DNA of 64,000 nucleotides from Planktophila grossartii (GCA_965234365.1 OZ248345.1:1054001-1118000); one strand, 5' to 3'. Positions 1 through 9,301 are shown, numbered from the stretch's first letter. The notes: generated by a model not told the origin, from the letters alone. Translations and numbers: made by a program.

Positions 1-277
1 CCAGCAATTCACCCGATGATAACTGTCTACGAGTTATCGACCCGATCGGATTTGAATTCGCTGGAAGGTAATTACCCTCGGAACTGCCAAGTACAACAGA
101 TTGAAGTCCAAGGTCGCTGGCCTCCAACTGTGTACCGGCTGCAATTGGATGCAGGACCACCCAATACTTTTCTCGTTGATTGGCAGCCATCGACATTGCA
201 AAGGAGGCAAGGAGCGTTGCTCCACACAGTGTGGCTGCGAGGATTAGACGAGTATGTGAATTTCTTTTCTGTCGCAT
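1..277 (-). CDS. SAF-domain membrane protein (partial, 3' end beyond window)
   Basis: The visible 92 residues begin MRQKRNSHTRL, followed by one hydrophobic segment (about residues 11-29) and then a SAF-like region with HPIAAGTQLEASDLGL and a later RRQLSSGELL. That is the usual order of a SAF / CpaB-like protein: a short cytoplasmic tail, one anchor helix, then an extracytoplasmic SAF domain. The reading frame is open to the window edge, so the C-terminus is missing. I chose the ATG at 277 because a TACCTT hexamer lies 6 nt upstream, as at other probable leaderless genes here. Overlapping open frames on both strands look random. Function is unknown; pilus assembly (CpaB) is one possibility. 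Confidence 0.6.
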   Translation of the reverse strand, partial: MRQKRNSHTRLILAATLCGATLLASFAMSMAANQREKYWVVLHPIAAGTQLEASDLGLQSVVLGSSEGNYLPANSNPIGSITRRQLSSGELL

Positions 278-283
278 GGGGGC

Positions 284-289
284 AAGGTA
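284..289 (-). promoter_or_regulatory. Putative leaderless -10 (TACCTT) of the SAF gene
   Basis: TACCTT on the minus strand with 6 nt to the ATG at 277 and no Shine-Dalgarno sequence between. It fits the TANNNT pattern repeated across the window. Confidence 0.45.
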
Positions 290-400
290 GAAGTGGCCCC
301 AACTTCTTCAATGCGATTAATGCACAGTCATCTAAAAGTATGAGTTGCATTGGTACTTACCTCTGATTACCAATGTAAGGCTCAGATAAAGAATCCCGGC

Positions 401-895
401 ATGACTACTTCACCGATTCAACTCATCTCAAGTACAGAAGATCCAGCTCTCTGGAGCCATCCCGTCTTAGATCTCTTCGCTCCCCCTGTGCGCGAACATG
501 TGCAACAGAGCGCCAAGCTCTATCTCGTACCCTCAACATTTGGAGAGGAGTTAGAGCCCGATGAGATGCCAGTACCTACTTCGGCGACAGAACTTCCAGA
601 ACTGCACGCATGGACGATGAAATTCATCGTGAGCGTTGTTGAAGTATGGGCAGGACGGAGACAACCAGCGCAATTAATTCGATGGTGTCACCGAGTGATC
701 TATATGGAGTTGCTACGCACTTCAGGAAGTCAGAAGGAGATTGGGAAAATTAAGAGCATTCACCAATCAGAACCCCTTGATGGAATCTGTGAATCTACAG
801 TGCTTATTCGCTATGGAGATCGTCTGCGCGCAGTCGTCATCCGCTTTGAGGGCGTAGATGGACGCTGGTTATGTACTGCTCTGAAGATGATCTAG
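401..895 (+). CDS. Rv3235-family protein
   Basis: A 164-residue soluble protein of unknown function. The C-terminal half carries the family pattern: a helix with LIRWCHRVIYMELLR, then a strand-rich tail with VLIRYGDRLRAVVIRFEG ending in GRWLCTALKMI. It sits tail-to-tail with secA, 7 bp apart, and the same neighbourhood occurs in Mycobacterium (Rv3235 near secA1). The frame is open upstream to a TTG at 350, but I prefer ATG 401 because the family match begins after it. An AAGAAT hexamer 6 nt before 401 is a weak -10 candidate. The name rests on family resemblance only; no catalytic residues can be recognised. Confidence 0.6.
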   Translation: MTTSPIQLISSTEDPALWSHPVLDLFAPPVREHVQQSAKLYLVPSTFGEELEPDEMPVPTSATELPELHAWTMKFIVSVVEVWAGRRQPAQLIRWCHRVIYMELLRTSGSQKEIGKIKSIHQSEPLDGICESTVLIRYGDRLRAVVIRFEGVDGRWLCTALKMI

Positions 896-902
896 ATAAG
901 AA

Positions 903-3575
903 TTAAGCGGCGCCGTGGCAACGCTTGAACTTCTTGCCTGAACCGCAAGGGCATGGGCTATTGCGTGAGACATCACTTGATGTTGCAACACCGTTCTCAT
1001 CTGCCGCTGTGTACTTGAGCTGTGCGCTCTGTACAGGCTTCTCTTCGACGCCGCGCGCCTTTACTTGAGAACCATCGCCTTCGATAGTTACTTCAACATT
1101 AAATACAAGGCTTGCAAGCTCTTCCTTAATTGCATCCATCATCGCAGAGAAGAGTTCGTATCCTTCGCGCTGGTATTCAACCAATGGATCACGTTGTGCC
1201 ATTGCACGGAGACCGATTCCCTCTTGGAGGTAATCCATCTCGTAGAGGTGTTCGCGCCACTTGCGATCGAGCACGGAAAGGAGAACCTTGCGCTCGAGTT
1301 CGCGTAGGACATCCGCACCCAACTCTTCTTCGCGCTTCTTATATGCAGCAGCTGCATCATCGAGGATGCGCGCTTCAAGGAATTCGATATCAAGTGCTGC
1401 AGATGAACCAACCTCAGCGATGATCTGTTCAGGAGTAAATGAAATTGGATAGATGAGTTTGAGAGCGGTCCAGAGCTGAGCGAGATCCCAATCTTCGCCA
1501 TAACCCTGAGCAGCAGCTGCGCGAACATAGGCAGAGATGGTGTCGGCCATAAAGTCATTAACTTGCTCGCCGATATCTTTTCCTTCAAGAACCAAGCGAC
1601 GCTCACCATAAATGACTTCGCGCTGGCGGTTCATGACATCGTCATACTTCAACACGTTCTTACGGATTTCAAAGTTCTGAGCTTCGACTTGGGTCTGCGC
1701 AGAACGGATAGCGTTAGAGACCATCTTGGATTCGATTGGCTCATCTTCTGGAAGACCTGCAGCTGCAAGTACGCGTTCAACAATTCCTGAATTGAAGCGG
1801 CGCATTAGATCATCTTGAAGTGAAAGGTAGAAACGTGATTCGCCGGGATCGCCTTGGCGACCTGAACGTCCGCGAAGCTGGTTATCGATACGGCGTGATT
1901 CGTGGCGTTCGGTGCCGAGAACGTAGAGACCGCCGAGTGCAATCACTTCTTCATGCTCTTTAGCGATTGCAGCTTTCTGCTTTGCAATCTCTGCAGGCCA
2001 TGCCGCTTCATATTCAGCTGCGTTATCTACAGGAGAAAATCCGCGACGCTGGAGTTCGAAATCTGCCATGAACTCGGGGTTTCCACCGAGCATGATGTCT
2101 GTACCGCGACCTGCCATATTGGTGGCAACGGTGACTGCGCCCTTTACGCCTGCGCGAGCAACAATTGCAGCTTCGCGTTCGTGGTGCTTGGCGTTGAGAA
2201 CTTCGTGTGGGACTCCAGCTTTCTTGAGGAATGCTGAGAGTTCTTCAGATTTTTCAACGCTGACGGTACCGACCAAAACTGGCTGGCCCTTGCGATGGCG
2301 TTCGACGATATCTCGTGTAACGGCGGCGAACTTGCCGATCTCTGATTTGTAGACCAAATCTGGCTGATCGATACGTTGCATATCGCGGTTAGTTGGGATT
2401 GGAACAACGCCGAGCTTGTAGATCTGATGGAATTCAGATGCTTCTGTCATTGCAGTACCGGTCATACCTGAAATAGTTTGGTAGAGACGGAAGTAGTTCT
2501 GCAATGTAATCGTTGCAAGAGTCTGGTTCTCGTCCTTAATTTCAATGCGTTCTTTCGCTTCGAGCGCTTGGTGGAGACCTTCGCTGTAACGGCGTCCTGC
2601 AAGCATGCGGCCTGTATGTTCGTCGACGATGAGTAGCTCGCCATTCATGACTACATAATCTTTATCGCGCTTGAATAGCTCTTTAGCGCGGACAGAGTTG
2701 TTGAGGTAGCCGATAAGCGTTGTATTTGCCGCTTCGTAAAGGTTTTCAATCTTGAGAAGTTCTTCAACCTTGGTGACGCCATCTTCGAGGATACCGATGG
2801 TCTTCTTCTTCTCATCTACCTCGTAATGCAGATCGCGCTGAAGCTTGGTGGCAATATTGGCAAATTCGACGTACCACTTGGTGGCTTTATCAGCAGGTCC
2901 GCTGATGATGAGCGGTGTACGCGCTTCATCGATAAGAATGGAGTCAACTTCATCGACGACAGCGAAGAAGTGATCGCGTTGAACGCAATCTTCGAGTGAC
3001 CACGCCATATTGTCGCGAAGGTAATCGAAGCCAAATTCATTATTTGTTCCGTAGGTAATATCTGAAAGATATGCGGCGCGACGTTCTGTAGGTGTCATGC
3101 TGTTGAGAATGACGCCAACAGAGAGGCCGAGGAATCGATGGATACGACCCATCCATTCGCTATCGCGCTCAGCGAGGTAATCATTGACAGTAACGACGTG
3201 AACTCCGCGTCCTGCGAGAGCGTTGAGGTAGGAAGGAAGAGTTGCTACGAGCGTCTTTCCTTCACCGGTGCGCATTTCAGCGATATTGCCCTTGTGAAGC
3301 GCTGCTCCACCCATAAGTTGAACGTCGTAGTGGCGCTGACCTAATGTGCGCTTTGCAGCTTCGCGAACAACAGCGAAAGCTTCAGGCAAGAGATCATCGA
3401 GTGTTTCACCATTGCTGAAGCGAGATTTAAATTCATCGGTCTTAGCGCGCAACTGATCATCAGAGAGAGGTGAGATTGAAGCTTCGAAAGCGTTGACCTT
3501 GTCGACGATCTTGCTCAGGTCACGAAGGATTTTGCCTTCGCCTGCGCGCATGATTCGATCGAGAATTGAAGCCAT
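903..3575 (-). CDS. secA: Preprotein translocase ATPase SecA
   Basis: The motor ATPase of the Sec pathway, which drives unfolded preproteins through SecYEG. At 890 residues it is full length. The first nucleotide-binding domain has MRTGEGKTLVATL (Walker A, about residue 100) and VDEVDSILIDEARTPLIISG (DEAD-like and helicase motifs). NATNMAGRGTDIMLGG and QLRGRSGRQGDPGESRF mark the second motor domain. The C-terminus ends in the zinc-binding SEC-C tail NSPCPCGSGKKFKRCHG. GGAAGG 7 nt upstream of the ATG is a good ribosome binding site. It follows comF with 30 bp between; the hibernation factor gene hpf often found at that position in other Actinobacteria is not there. Confidence 0.98.
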   Translation of the reverse strand: MASILDRIMRAGEGKILRDLSKIVDKVNAFEASISPLSDDQLRAKTDEFKSRFSNGETLDDLLPEAFAVVREAAKRTLGQRHYDVQLMGGAALHKGNIAEMRTGEGKTLVATLPSYLNALAGRGVHVVTVNDYLAERDSEWMGRIHRFLGLSVGVILNSMTPTERRAAYLSDITYGTNNEFGFDYLRDNMAWSLEDCVQRDHFFAVVDEVDSILIDEARTPLIISGPADKATKWYVEFANIATKLQRDLHYEVDEKKKTIGILEDGVTKVEELLKIENLYEAANTTLIGYLNNSVRAKELFKRDKDYVVMNGELLIVDEHTGRMLAGRRYSEGLHQALEAKERIEIKDENQTLATITLQNYFRLYQTISGMTGTAMTEASEFHQIYKLGVVPIPTNRDMQRIDQPDLVYKSEIGKFAAVTRDIVERHRKGQPVLVGTVSVEKSEELSAFLKKAGVPHEVLNAKHHEREAAIVARAGVKGAVTVATNMAGRGTDIMLGGNPEFMADFELQRRGFSPVDNAAEYEAAWPAEIAKQKAAIAKEHEEVIALGGLYVLGTERHESRRIDNQLRGRSGRQGDPGESRFYLSLQDDLMRRFNSGIVERVLAAAGLPEDEPIESKMVSNAIRSAQTQVEAQNFEIRKNVLKYDDVMNRQREVIYGERRLVLEGKDIGEQVNDFMADTISAYVRAAAAQGYGEDWDLAQLWTALKLIYPISFTPEQIIAEVGSSAALDIEFLEARILDDAAAAYKKREEELGADVLRELERKVLLSVLDRKWREHLYEMDYLQEGIGLRAMAQRDPLVEYQREGYELFSAMMDAIKEELASLVFNVEVTIEGDGSQVKARGVEEKPVQSAQLKYTAADENGVATSSDVSRNSPCPCGSGKKFKRCHGAA

Positions 3576-3605
3576 CGGTCTACCTTCCAGTTGCGAATAA
3601 CCCCC

Positions 3606-4244
3606 TTATCCTAGGGGTTCTGCAACGCAGGCTGTTACGGCAGCGGCCACCTCGATCCCCTTTTCACGCAGGGCTCGCGCCGCTTCATCAAGAGTCGACC
3701 CCGTTGTGACGAGGTCGTCAATCAAAATCGCCTTTCCACTGAGATATCTCAGGGCGGTCATCGCTCCTCTTAAGTTTTCTGCGCGCGCTTTTGCATCGAG
3801 AGTTGATTGGTCTCGAACCTTTCGGATATGTGCAAGATTCTCAAATGTCGGCAGTTGTGAAGCGCTAGAGAGCTGCTGTGAAAGTTCGAGAACAAATTGT
3901 CTTCCGCGTGCTCGTGCGATTGATGGTCGTGATGGAATGGGAATCAGCATTCCTATTCCCTGCTCCTGAAGACAGTGAGATAGCGATCGCTTGAGTGCAT
4001 GAAGTATTAACTCATCTGCCTGCACTAATCCATTCTCTTTTGCCGCTAAGAGAACTTTGCCCGCGATAGTTGAGTATTGCACAGCAGAATAGATTGGAAA
4101 ATGTGGCGTAGTTCGAGAGTGTTGTCGGAAGATATGTGGGTGCCAACTTCTTCTGCATTGAGAACAAATAGATAGCCCAAGAGCTGAACATCCTAAACAT
4201 CGAATTGGAAAGATTAGTTCTTGTAATGCCCGCAAACTCTTCAC
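3606..4244 (-). CDS. ComF family phosphoribosyltransferase-like protein
   Basis: A 212-residue protein with the ComFC layout: an N-terminal cysteine cluster (CLGCSALGLSICSQC, about residues 17-31) that would bind zinc, and a C-terminal type I phosphoribosyltransferase fold with the PRPP loop AILIDDLVTTGSTLDEAARAL. ComFC acts in DNA uptake in competent bacteria, but many non-competent Actinobacteria keep the gene and its substrate there is unknown. It starts with GTG 31 bp after the mtrB stop; no good Shine-Dalgarno sequence is visible, so translation may depend on readthrough from mtrB. lpqB, usually between mtrB and comF, is missing. Confidence 0.85.
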   Translation of the reverse strand: MKSLRALQELIFPIRCLGCSALGLSICSQCRRSWHPHIFRQHSRTTPHFPIYSAVQYSTIAGKVLLAAKENGLVQADELILHALKRSLSHCLQEQGIGMLIPIPSRPSIARARGRQFVLELSQQLSSASQLPTFENLAHIRKVRDQSTLDAKARAENLRGAMTALRYLSGKAILIDDLVTTGSTLDEAARALREKGIEVAAAVTACVAEPLG

Positions 4245-4275
4245 CGGCGCATTCTGCGGTAAAGAAGGAAATTAC

Positions 4276-5844
4276 TTAGAGGTAGAAATTCTCTTCGTGG
4301 AAATCTTTCGGTGCGACCTTGATTGGTCGACCCTCGATGGAGTCACCAGCTTTACGAGGCAACGTCAGAACAAAATGGGCGCCAAGACCAGGACGTCCCC
4401 ATGCATCGAGCTCACCATTGTGGAGCCGAGCATCTTCGAGCGCGATAGAGAGCCCTAAACCTGTTCCACCGCGAACACGTGCACGTGATGGATCTGCGCG
4501 CCAGAAACGATCGAATACGCGAATAAGCGCAGACTCATCGAGCCCTGAACCATAATCGCGAACACCAATTCCAACCTCAGTTTCAGTTGCAACGATGGTC
4601 ACAACAACTTCCTTGCCATCTGCGTGATCGAGGGCATTCGAGAGGAGATTGCGCATAATGCGCTCTACACGCCGAATATCAGCCTGAATATTGACGGTGG
4701 GAGTCTCGGATTCAATACGAATTCCAGATTTAGTATCGATTTCTCCAATTTCAAAATCTTTCACACAGCGCGAGACCAATCCGACAACATCGAAATCAAC
4801 GGGCTCTAGAACTGCTACTTCAGCATCAAAACGACTTACTTCAAGGAGATCTTCAAGCAAGCGCTCGAATCGATCAATTTGTGCAGCGAGTAGCTCAGAG
4901 CTTCGAGCAATAAGTGGATCGAAAGTAGTTCTCTGGTTATAAATGACTTCTGAGGCCATGCGTAAGGTTGTGAGTGGTGTGCGGAGCTCGTGAGAAACAT
5001 CGGAAACGAAACGTTGTTGCACGCGTGAAAGATTTTCGAGACGAGAAATCTGTTGTTCGATGGATTGCGCCATCTCATTATAGGAGTTCGCTAAGGTTGC
5101 CATCTCATCCTTGGATTCGATCTTCATGCGCTGGCTGAAATCACCTTGGGTAAATTGCGTCGCAATACGAGCTGCTTCGCGAACAGGCTTTACAACTTGT
5201 CGAAGCACGAGCCAGGTAATCATCGCGATAAGGAAGATGAGTCCAAATCCTGTAAATATTAGAGAGTTTCGAATCAAGCCCAGAGTCGCAGTCTGGTTAT
5301 CTAGTGAGAAGACGATGTACATCTCATATAAGCCGCCGGCAGGAATATTCACACGCTTTCCGACAATGAGAACTTCTCTGGTGAGTCCAGATTTCTCTTC
5401 TACCGGTGCATATTCATTCTCAATATTGGTTCCATCTGCAACGCGCTTGCGTAGGTCTTCAGGAATCGAGGAAGCTTTCAGCCGGGCGGAAGTCATCTCA
5501 TAAGAAACTTTGGACTTCTTCTTTGATGGAGCTTTGAGGAAGATGATCTCTCTTCGCGCTTCTTTAACTACCTGTGTTGTTGCATTCACCACGATATCAG
5601 CGAGAATCTTCTTACGTTCTTCAATCGTTGAATCTCGCGAGATAGCTAATTTATATTCAGCATCAAAGAAGGTGAACTTGGATTCAGAGATTGCAGAGTT
5701 AAACGAGGAAGAGCGAAGTCCATCAGAGAGGCGTGAATTAAGGGCTGATCCCACGAGTGAAATCACTCCGAGAGAGAGTAAAACTGTAGAGAGGATGACT
5801 TTCGTAGCAAGTGATTGCGATAAAGCCCTACGAATACCAGTCAT
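4276..5844 (-). CDS. mtrB: Two-component sensor histidine kinase MtrB
   Basis: A 522-residue membrane sensor kinase, partner of MtrA, controlling cell wall and division functions in Actinobacteria. Two membrane segments (about residues 15-36 and 190-215) enclose an extracytoplasmic region. A HAMP segment follows (VKPVREAARIATQFTQGDFS), then the H-box VSDVSHELRTPLTT with the phosphorylated His, and the ATPase domain with NLLSNALDHA, DYGSGLD and GGTGLGLSIALED. I chose ATG 5844 because AGGGGG lies just upstream and it is 16 nt after the mtrA stop; the frame reaches 5889, but that would overlap mtrA. The accessory lipoprotein gene lpqB does not follow it. Confidence 0.95.
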   Translation of the reverse strand: MTGIRRALSQSLATKVILSTVLLSLGVISLVGSALNSRLSDGLRSSSFNSAISESKFTFFDAEYKLAISRDSTIEERKKILADIVVNATTQVVKEARREIIFLKAPSKKKSKVSYEMTSARLKASSIPEDLRKRVADGTNIENEYAPVEEKSGLTREVLIVGKRVNIPAGGLYEMYIVFSLDNQTATLGLIRNSLIFTGFGLIFLIAMITWLVLRQVVKPVREAARIATQFTQGDFSQRMKIESKDEMATLANSYNEMAQSIEQQISRLENLSRVQQRFVSDVSHELRTPLTTLRMASEVIYNQRTTFDPLIARSSELLAAQIDRFERLLEDLLEVSRFDAEVAVLEPVDFDVVGLVSRCVKDFEIGEIDTKSGIRIESETPTVNIQADIRRVERIMRNLLSNALDHADGKEVVVTIVATETEVGIGVRDYGSGLDESALIRVFDRFWRADPSRARVRGGTGLGLSIALEDARLHNGELDAWGRPGLGAHFVLTLPRKAGDSIEGRPIKVAPKDFHEENFYL

Positions 5845-5860
5845 GGAGAGTAAGCCCCCT

Positions 5861-6541
5861 TTACGCTGGGCCGCCCGCCTTATAACCAACTCCGCGAACA
5901 GTCATGACAATTTCAGGATGTTCAGGATCGTGTTCGATCTTTGAACGTAAACGTTGTACGTGCACATTGACGAGGCGAGTATCAGTGCTGTGGCGGTAGC
6001 CCCAGACTTCGCTCAAGAGAGCATCACGGGTAAATACACGGCCCGGATCTTTTGCAAGTGCAACCAATAGATCGAACTCGAGTCGGGTGAGTTGAATTTT
6101 ATTTGCGCCGCGATGGACTTCGTGAGCGGTAACGTCGATAGAGAGATCGCCGATTGTGAGTAGCCCTGTGATATCTGCATTGGTACGGCGTAGTCGAGTA
6201 CGAATACGCGCAATGAGCTCTGCCTTATCGCGAAATGGTTTCTGCATGTAATCATCGGCGCCGGCTTCGAGACCGCGGACAATGTCCTGGGTTTCTCCTT
6301 TTGCGCTCAACATGACAATCGGAACCATAGATTCTTGTCTAATTAATCTGCAGACCTCGATGCCATCAATGCCTGGCAACATCACATCAAGTAAGACGAG
6401 GTCTGGAGGATTATTTCTAAAAACCTCCAGCGCCTCATCTCCTCGACTTACAAGATCTACATCAAAGCCTGAACTTGTGAGAACAATTCCAAGCATTTCT
6501 GCAAGGTCTTGATCGTCATCGACGACCATAACCAAGGTCAT
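5861..6541 (-). CDS. mtrA: DNA-binding response regulator MtrA
   Basis: A 226-residue OmpR/PhoB-type response regulator. The receiver domain has the acidic pocket DDD at residues 8-10, phosphoacceptor Asp52 in LVLLDVMLPG and Lys101 in YMQKPF. The C-terminal winged helix includes FTRDALLSEVWGYRHSTDTRLVNVHV, which matches the MtrA recognition region closely. The ATG directly abuts the ahcY stop (TAAATG), so ahcY, mtrA and mtrB are probably translated from one message. No separate promoter is obvious in front of it. Confidence 0.95.
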   Translation of the reverse strand: MTLVMVVDDDQDLAEMLGIVLTSSGFDVDLVSRGDEALEVFRNNPPDLVLLDVMLPGIDGIEVCRLIRQESMVPIVMLSAKGETQDIVRGLEAGADDYMQKPFRDKAELIARIRTRLRRTNADITGLLTIGDLSIDVTAHEVHRGANKIQLTRLEFDLLVALAKDPGRVFTRDALLSEVWGYRHSTDTRLVNVHVQRLRSKIEHDPEHPEIVMTVRGVGYKAGGPA

Positions 6542-7822
6542 TTATGAACCGTGCTCCCAAGAGTTGAGGTACATATCTTGTGCAGGAGTAAGTGTGTCGA
6601 TATGTCCACCCATTGACTTGAGCTTCAATGAAGCAACTTCCTTATCAATGTATGTAGGAACTTCGTGAACACCTGCAGGAAGATTCTTTGCTTCCTTTAC
6701 GAGGTATTCAGCGGTAAGCGCCTGATCAGAGAATGACATATCCATTACTGATGCTGGGTGACCTTCAGCTGCGCCAAGGTTGACGAGGCGACCTTCTGCA
6801 AGGAGAAGTAGGCGACGGCCATCCTTCATGACATATTCGTCAGTCTGGTGGCGCATCTTCTCGTTCTTTGTCACTGCATTCTGCTCGAGCCATGCAACAT
6901 CGATTTCGATATCGAAGTGGCCTGAGTTAGCCATGATTGCGCCATCCTTCATGACAGCGAAGTGCTCGTCGCGAAGTACATCGCGGTTTCCGGTTACGGT
7001 GATGAAGACATCGCCGACCTTTGCAGCTTCAACCATTGGCATGACACGGAAACCCTGCATCATCGCATCGAGAGCCTTAGTTGGATCGATTTCTGTGACG
7101 ATGACATCTGCGCCCATACCCTTTGCGCGTTCTGCAACACCCTTACCGCAGTAACCAAATCCAGCTACGACGACGATGCGTCCTGCAAGAAGGAAGTTGG
7201 TTGCACGGAAGACAGCATCAAGAGTTGATTGACCTGTTCCGTAACGGTTATCGAACATGTGCTTTGTATCGGTGTCATTGACAGCGATCATTGGGAATGT
7301 CAGTGCGCCATCTTTAGCCATCTGGTTTAGACGGATAACGCCTGTAGTAGTTTCTTCGCAACCACCAGCAATATTTGGAAGTAGTTCCTTACGTGTTGTG
7401 TGAAGAGTGTTAACGAGGTCGCAACCATCATCAAATACTTGGTGAGGGTTGATATCGAGAGCTGCGTTGATATGTGAGTAGTAACCATCGCGGTCAACTG
7501 CATTGCGCGCAAATACAGAGATTCCGTATTCGTGAACGAGAGCTGCTGCGGTGTCATCTTGTGTTGAAAGTGGGTTTGATGCGCAGAGAGCGATATCTGC
7601 TCCGCCAGCTTTGAGAACACGCATCAAGTTAGCTGTCTCAGTTGTGACGTGCATACATGCTGCGATACGTACACCAGCGAATGGCTGTGACTTTTCGAAG
7701 CGTTCGCGAATCTGTGCAAGAACAGGCATATTGCGCTCTGCCCATTCGATCTTCTTGCGGCCTTGGGCTGCAAGAGATGCATCCTTGATGTCATGCTTTG
7801 GAATAGTTGTGACAGGTGTCAT
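6542..7822 (-). CDS. ahcY: Adenosylhomocysteinase
   Basis: S-adenosylhomocysteine hydrolase splits SAH into adenosine and homocysteine and relieves inhibition of methyltransferases. The 426-residue protein has the substrate domain (ACMHVTTETANLMRVLKAGG; GGCEETTTGVIRL) and the NAD-binding Rossmann fold with VVAGFGYCGKGVAERAKGMG near residue 220. Its length fits the short bacterial/archaeal form. The Shine-Dalgarno AGGGAG lies about 10 nt upstream, so unlike many neighbours it has a real leader. The adenosine product could feed the add/pnp salvage genes further along the window. Downstream mtrA abuts it directly. Confidence 0.97.
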   Translation of the reverse strand: MTPVTTIPKHDIKDASLAAQGRKKIEWAERNMPVLAQIRERFEKSQPFAGVRIAACMHVTTETANLMRVLKAGGADIALCASNPLSTQDDTAAALVHEYGISVFARNAVDRDGYYSHINAALDINPHQVFDDGCDLVNTLHTTRKELLPNIAGGCEETTTGVIRLNQMAKDGALTFPMIAVNDTDTKHMFDNRYGTGQSTLDAVFRATNFLLAGRIVVVAGFGYCGKGVAERAKGMGADVIVTEIDPTKALDAMMQGFRVMPMVEAAKVGDVFITVTGNRDVLRDEHFAVMKDGAIMANSGHFDIEIDVAWLEQNAVTKNEKMRHQTDEYVMKDGRRLLLLAEGRLVNLGAAEGHPASVMDMSFSDQALTAEYLVKEAKNLPAGVHEVPTYIDKEVASLKLKSMGGHIDTLTPAQDMYLNSWEHGS

Positions 7823-7893
7823 TTAGATATATCTCCCTAGATAAAACGGCTGTTTTTCTTTTCGCTTGACCTTCGGCGTAGGGCTCTACTGTG

Positions 7894-7921
7894 CTAGTCG
7901 GCTATGGGGATAGCCTACTAG
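7894..7921 (-). terminator. Hairpin after manB, probable U-less terminator
   Basis: An inverted repeat directly after the manB stop codon: CTAGT / ACTAG outside and GGCTAT / ATAGCC inside, one mismatch, and a four-base loop. That gives 11 pairs. No T-run follows on the minus strand, so this would be a U-less terminator or a boundary hairpin between manB and the ahcY leader. Confidence 0.45.
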
Positions 7922-9301
7922 TTAACTGATTATTACGACGAAGTCGTCATCGCCACGAATAGTGTTAAGTACATCATCTCGAACCTTCTTCATGCGGGCT
8001 TCCGTTGAAGCCTCAACGTTGAGTCGAAGGAGGGGTTCGGTATTGGATGCCCGAAGGTTGAACCACCAGGTATCCCCATTAATTGTGAGGCCATCGAGAT
8101 GATCGACTTCGACGCCTTCCTTCTTTCCATAAATCTTTTCAATCTTGTTCATCGCAGCAGGGGCATCAGAAACTGTTGAATTGATTTCGCCACTTGAGTG
8201 ATAGCGATTGAAGGGAGTAAGAAGTTTAGAAAGTGACACTTCGGTTTCGCCGAGGGCTGCAATTGCATGAAGCGCAGCGAGCATTCCAGAGTCTGCCTTC
8301 CAAAAATCGCGGAAGTAGAAGTGGCCAGAGTGCTCGCCACCAAAGACTGCATTAGTTTCTGCCATCAGCTTCTTTATATAAGAGTGTCCAACGCGAGAGC
8401 GAACTGCAGCACCACCATTTTCCTCTACAACTTCTTTGACTGCGCGGGATGAAATGAGGTTGTAAATAATATTTGATGCGGGATAACGCTTGAGTTCGCG
8501 AGTAGCAATGAGAGCTGTGAGTGCAGATGGATTCACTAAATCGCCCTTTTCATCGACAAGGAAGCAACGATCAGCATCTCCATCAAATGCCAGCCCAATA
8601 TCAGCCTTATGTTTCTTAACGGCCTTCTGAAGATCCTTAAGGTTCGATGGCTCGATCGGATTTGCTTCGTGGTTTGGGAATGTTCCATCAAGTTCAAAGT
8701 ACATCTCAATCACTTCAGCGCTGAGGCGTTTGAAGACGGCAGGGGCTGTATAGCCACCCATCCCGTTACCTGCATCGATAACGATTTTGAGCGGGCGAAT
8801 TGATGAGACATCAACGAGAGTCAGTAGATGATCGACATACTCCTCGAGCATGTTCTGTTCTTTTTCAACGCCAACGTTACGCATCGCCATAGGAGTTCCC
8901 TCTTTGACGAAATTCTCAATGGTGACAAGTCCTGACTCTTTGCCAATTGGTCGTGCACCACTAAGGCAGAGTTTGATTCCGTTATAGGCGGCAGGGTTGT
9001 GGCTTGCAGTGAACATCGCACCTGGAAGATTGAGCTTTCCTGATGCGAAATACAACATATCTGTTGAAGCTAATCCGATTCGAATGACATCGAGGCCCTG
9101 CGAAGTAACGCCTGCAGAGAATGCTGTCGCAAGCGTTGGAGATGAGGGGCGCATATCTTCGCCAATAACAACGGTGCCGGGTTCGCGCTCTTGTTCGAGG
9201 AAGCGAGCTACTGCAACACCAGTTGCGAAAGCAAAATCTGGAGTGAGTTCTTTATCGACCAAACCACGGATGTCGTAAGCCTTGAAGATTGATGTGCTCA
9301 T
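7922..9301 (-). CDS. manB: Phosphomannomutase / phosphoglucomutase
   Basis: A 459-residue alpha-D-phosphohexomutase that interconverts mannose-6-P and mannose-1-P for GDP-mannose and cell-wall glycans. Signature sites in order: KAYDIRG at the N-terminus, the phosphoserine loop MFTASHNPAAYNG, the metal loop LAFDGDADRCFLVD, the sugar-binding loop GGEHSGHFYF, and the phosphate loop RASNTEPLLRLNVEA near the C-terminus. It lies in the conserved actinobacterial block whiB - GT - DUF5719 - DUF3499 - manB. A TACGAT hexamer 6 nt before the ATG suggests its own leaderless promoter. A strict phosphoglucomutase cannot be excluded. Confidence 0.92.
   Translation of the reverse strand: MSTSIFKAYDIRGLVDKELTPDFAFATGVAVARFLEQEREPGTVVIGEDMRPSSPTLATAFSAGVTSQGLDVIRIGLASTDMLYFASGKLNLPGAMFTASHNPAAYNGIKLCLSGARPIGKESGLVTIENFVKEGTPMAMRNVGVEKEQNMLEEYVDHLLTLVDVSSIRPLKIVIDAGNGMGGYTAPAVFKRLSAEVIEMYFELDGTFPNHEANPIEPSNLKDLQKAVKKHKADIGLAFDGDADRCFLVDEKGDLVNPSALTALIATRELKRYPASNIIYNLISSRAVKEVVEENGGAAVRSRVGHSYIKKLMAETNAVFGGEHSGHFYFRDFWKADSGMLAALHAIAALGETEVSLSKLLTPFNRYHSSGEINSTVSDAPAAMNKIEKIYGKKEGVEVDHLDGLTINGDTWWFNLRASNTEPLLRLNVEASTEARMKKVRDDVLNTIRGDDDFVVIIS

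Noticed and set aside
16..366. Open frame of 116 codons on the + strand
   Set aside because: It has no recognisable family pattern and overlaps the minus-strand SAF-domain gene, which has a membrane helix, a SAF pattern and a promoter-like hexamer.
3599..3619. Hairpin AACCCC/GGGGTT between comF and secA
   Set aside because: It has 6 pairs with an 9-nt loop, no T-run, and overlaps the comF stop codon. Too weak to call a terminator.
7823..7893. SAH or SAM riboswitch in front of ahcY
   Set aside because: The sequence does not show the conserved cores of the SAH, SAM-I or SAM-IV classes that I know; only a short leader and a Shine-Dalgarno sequence are visible.
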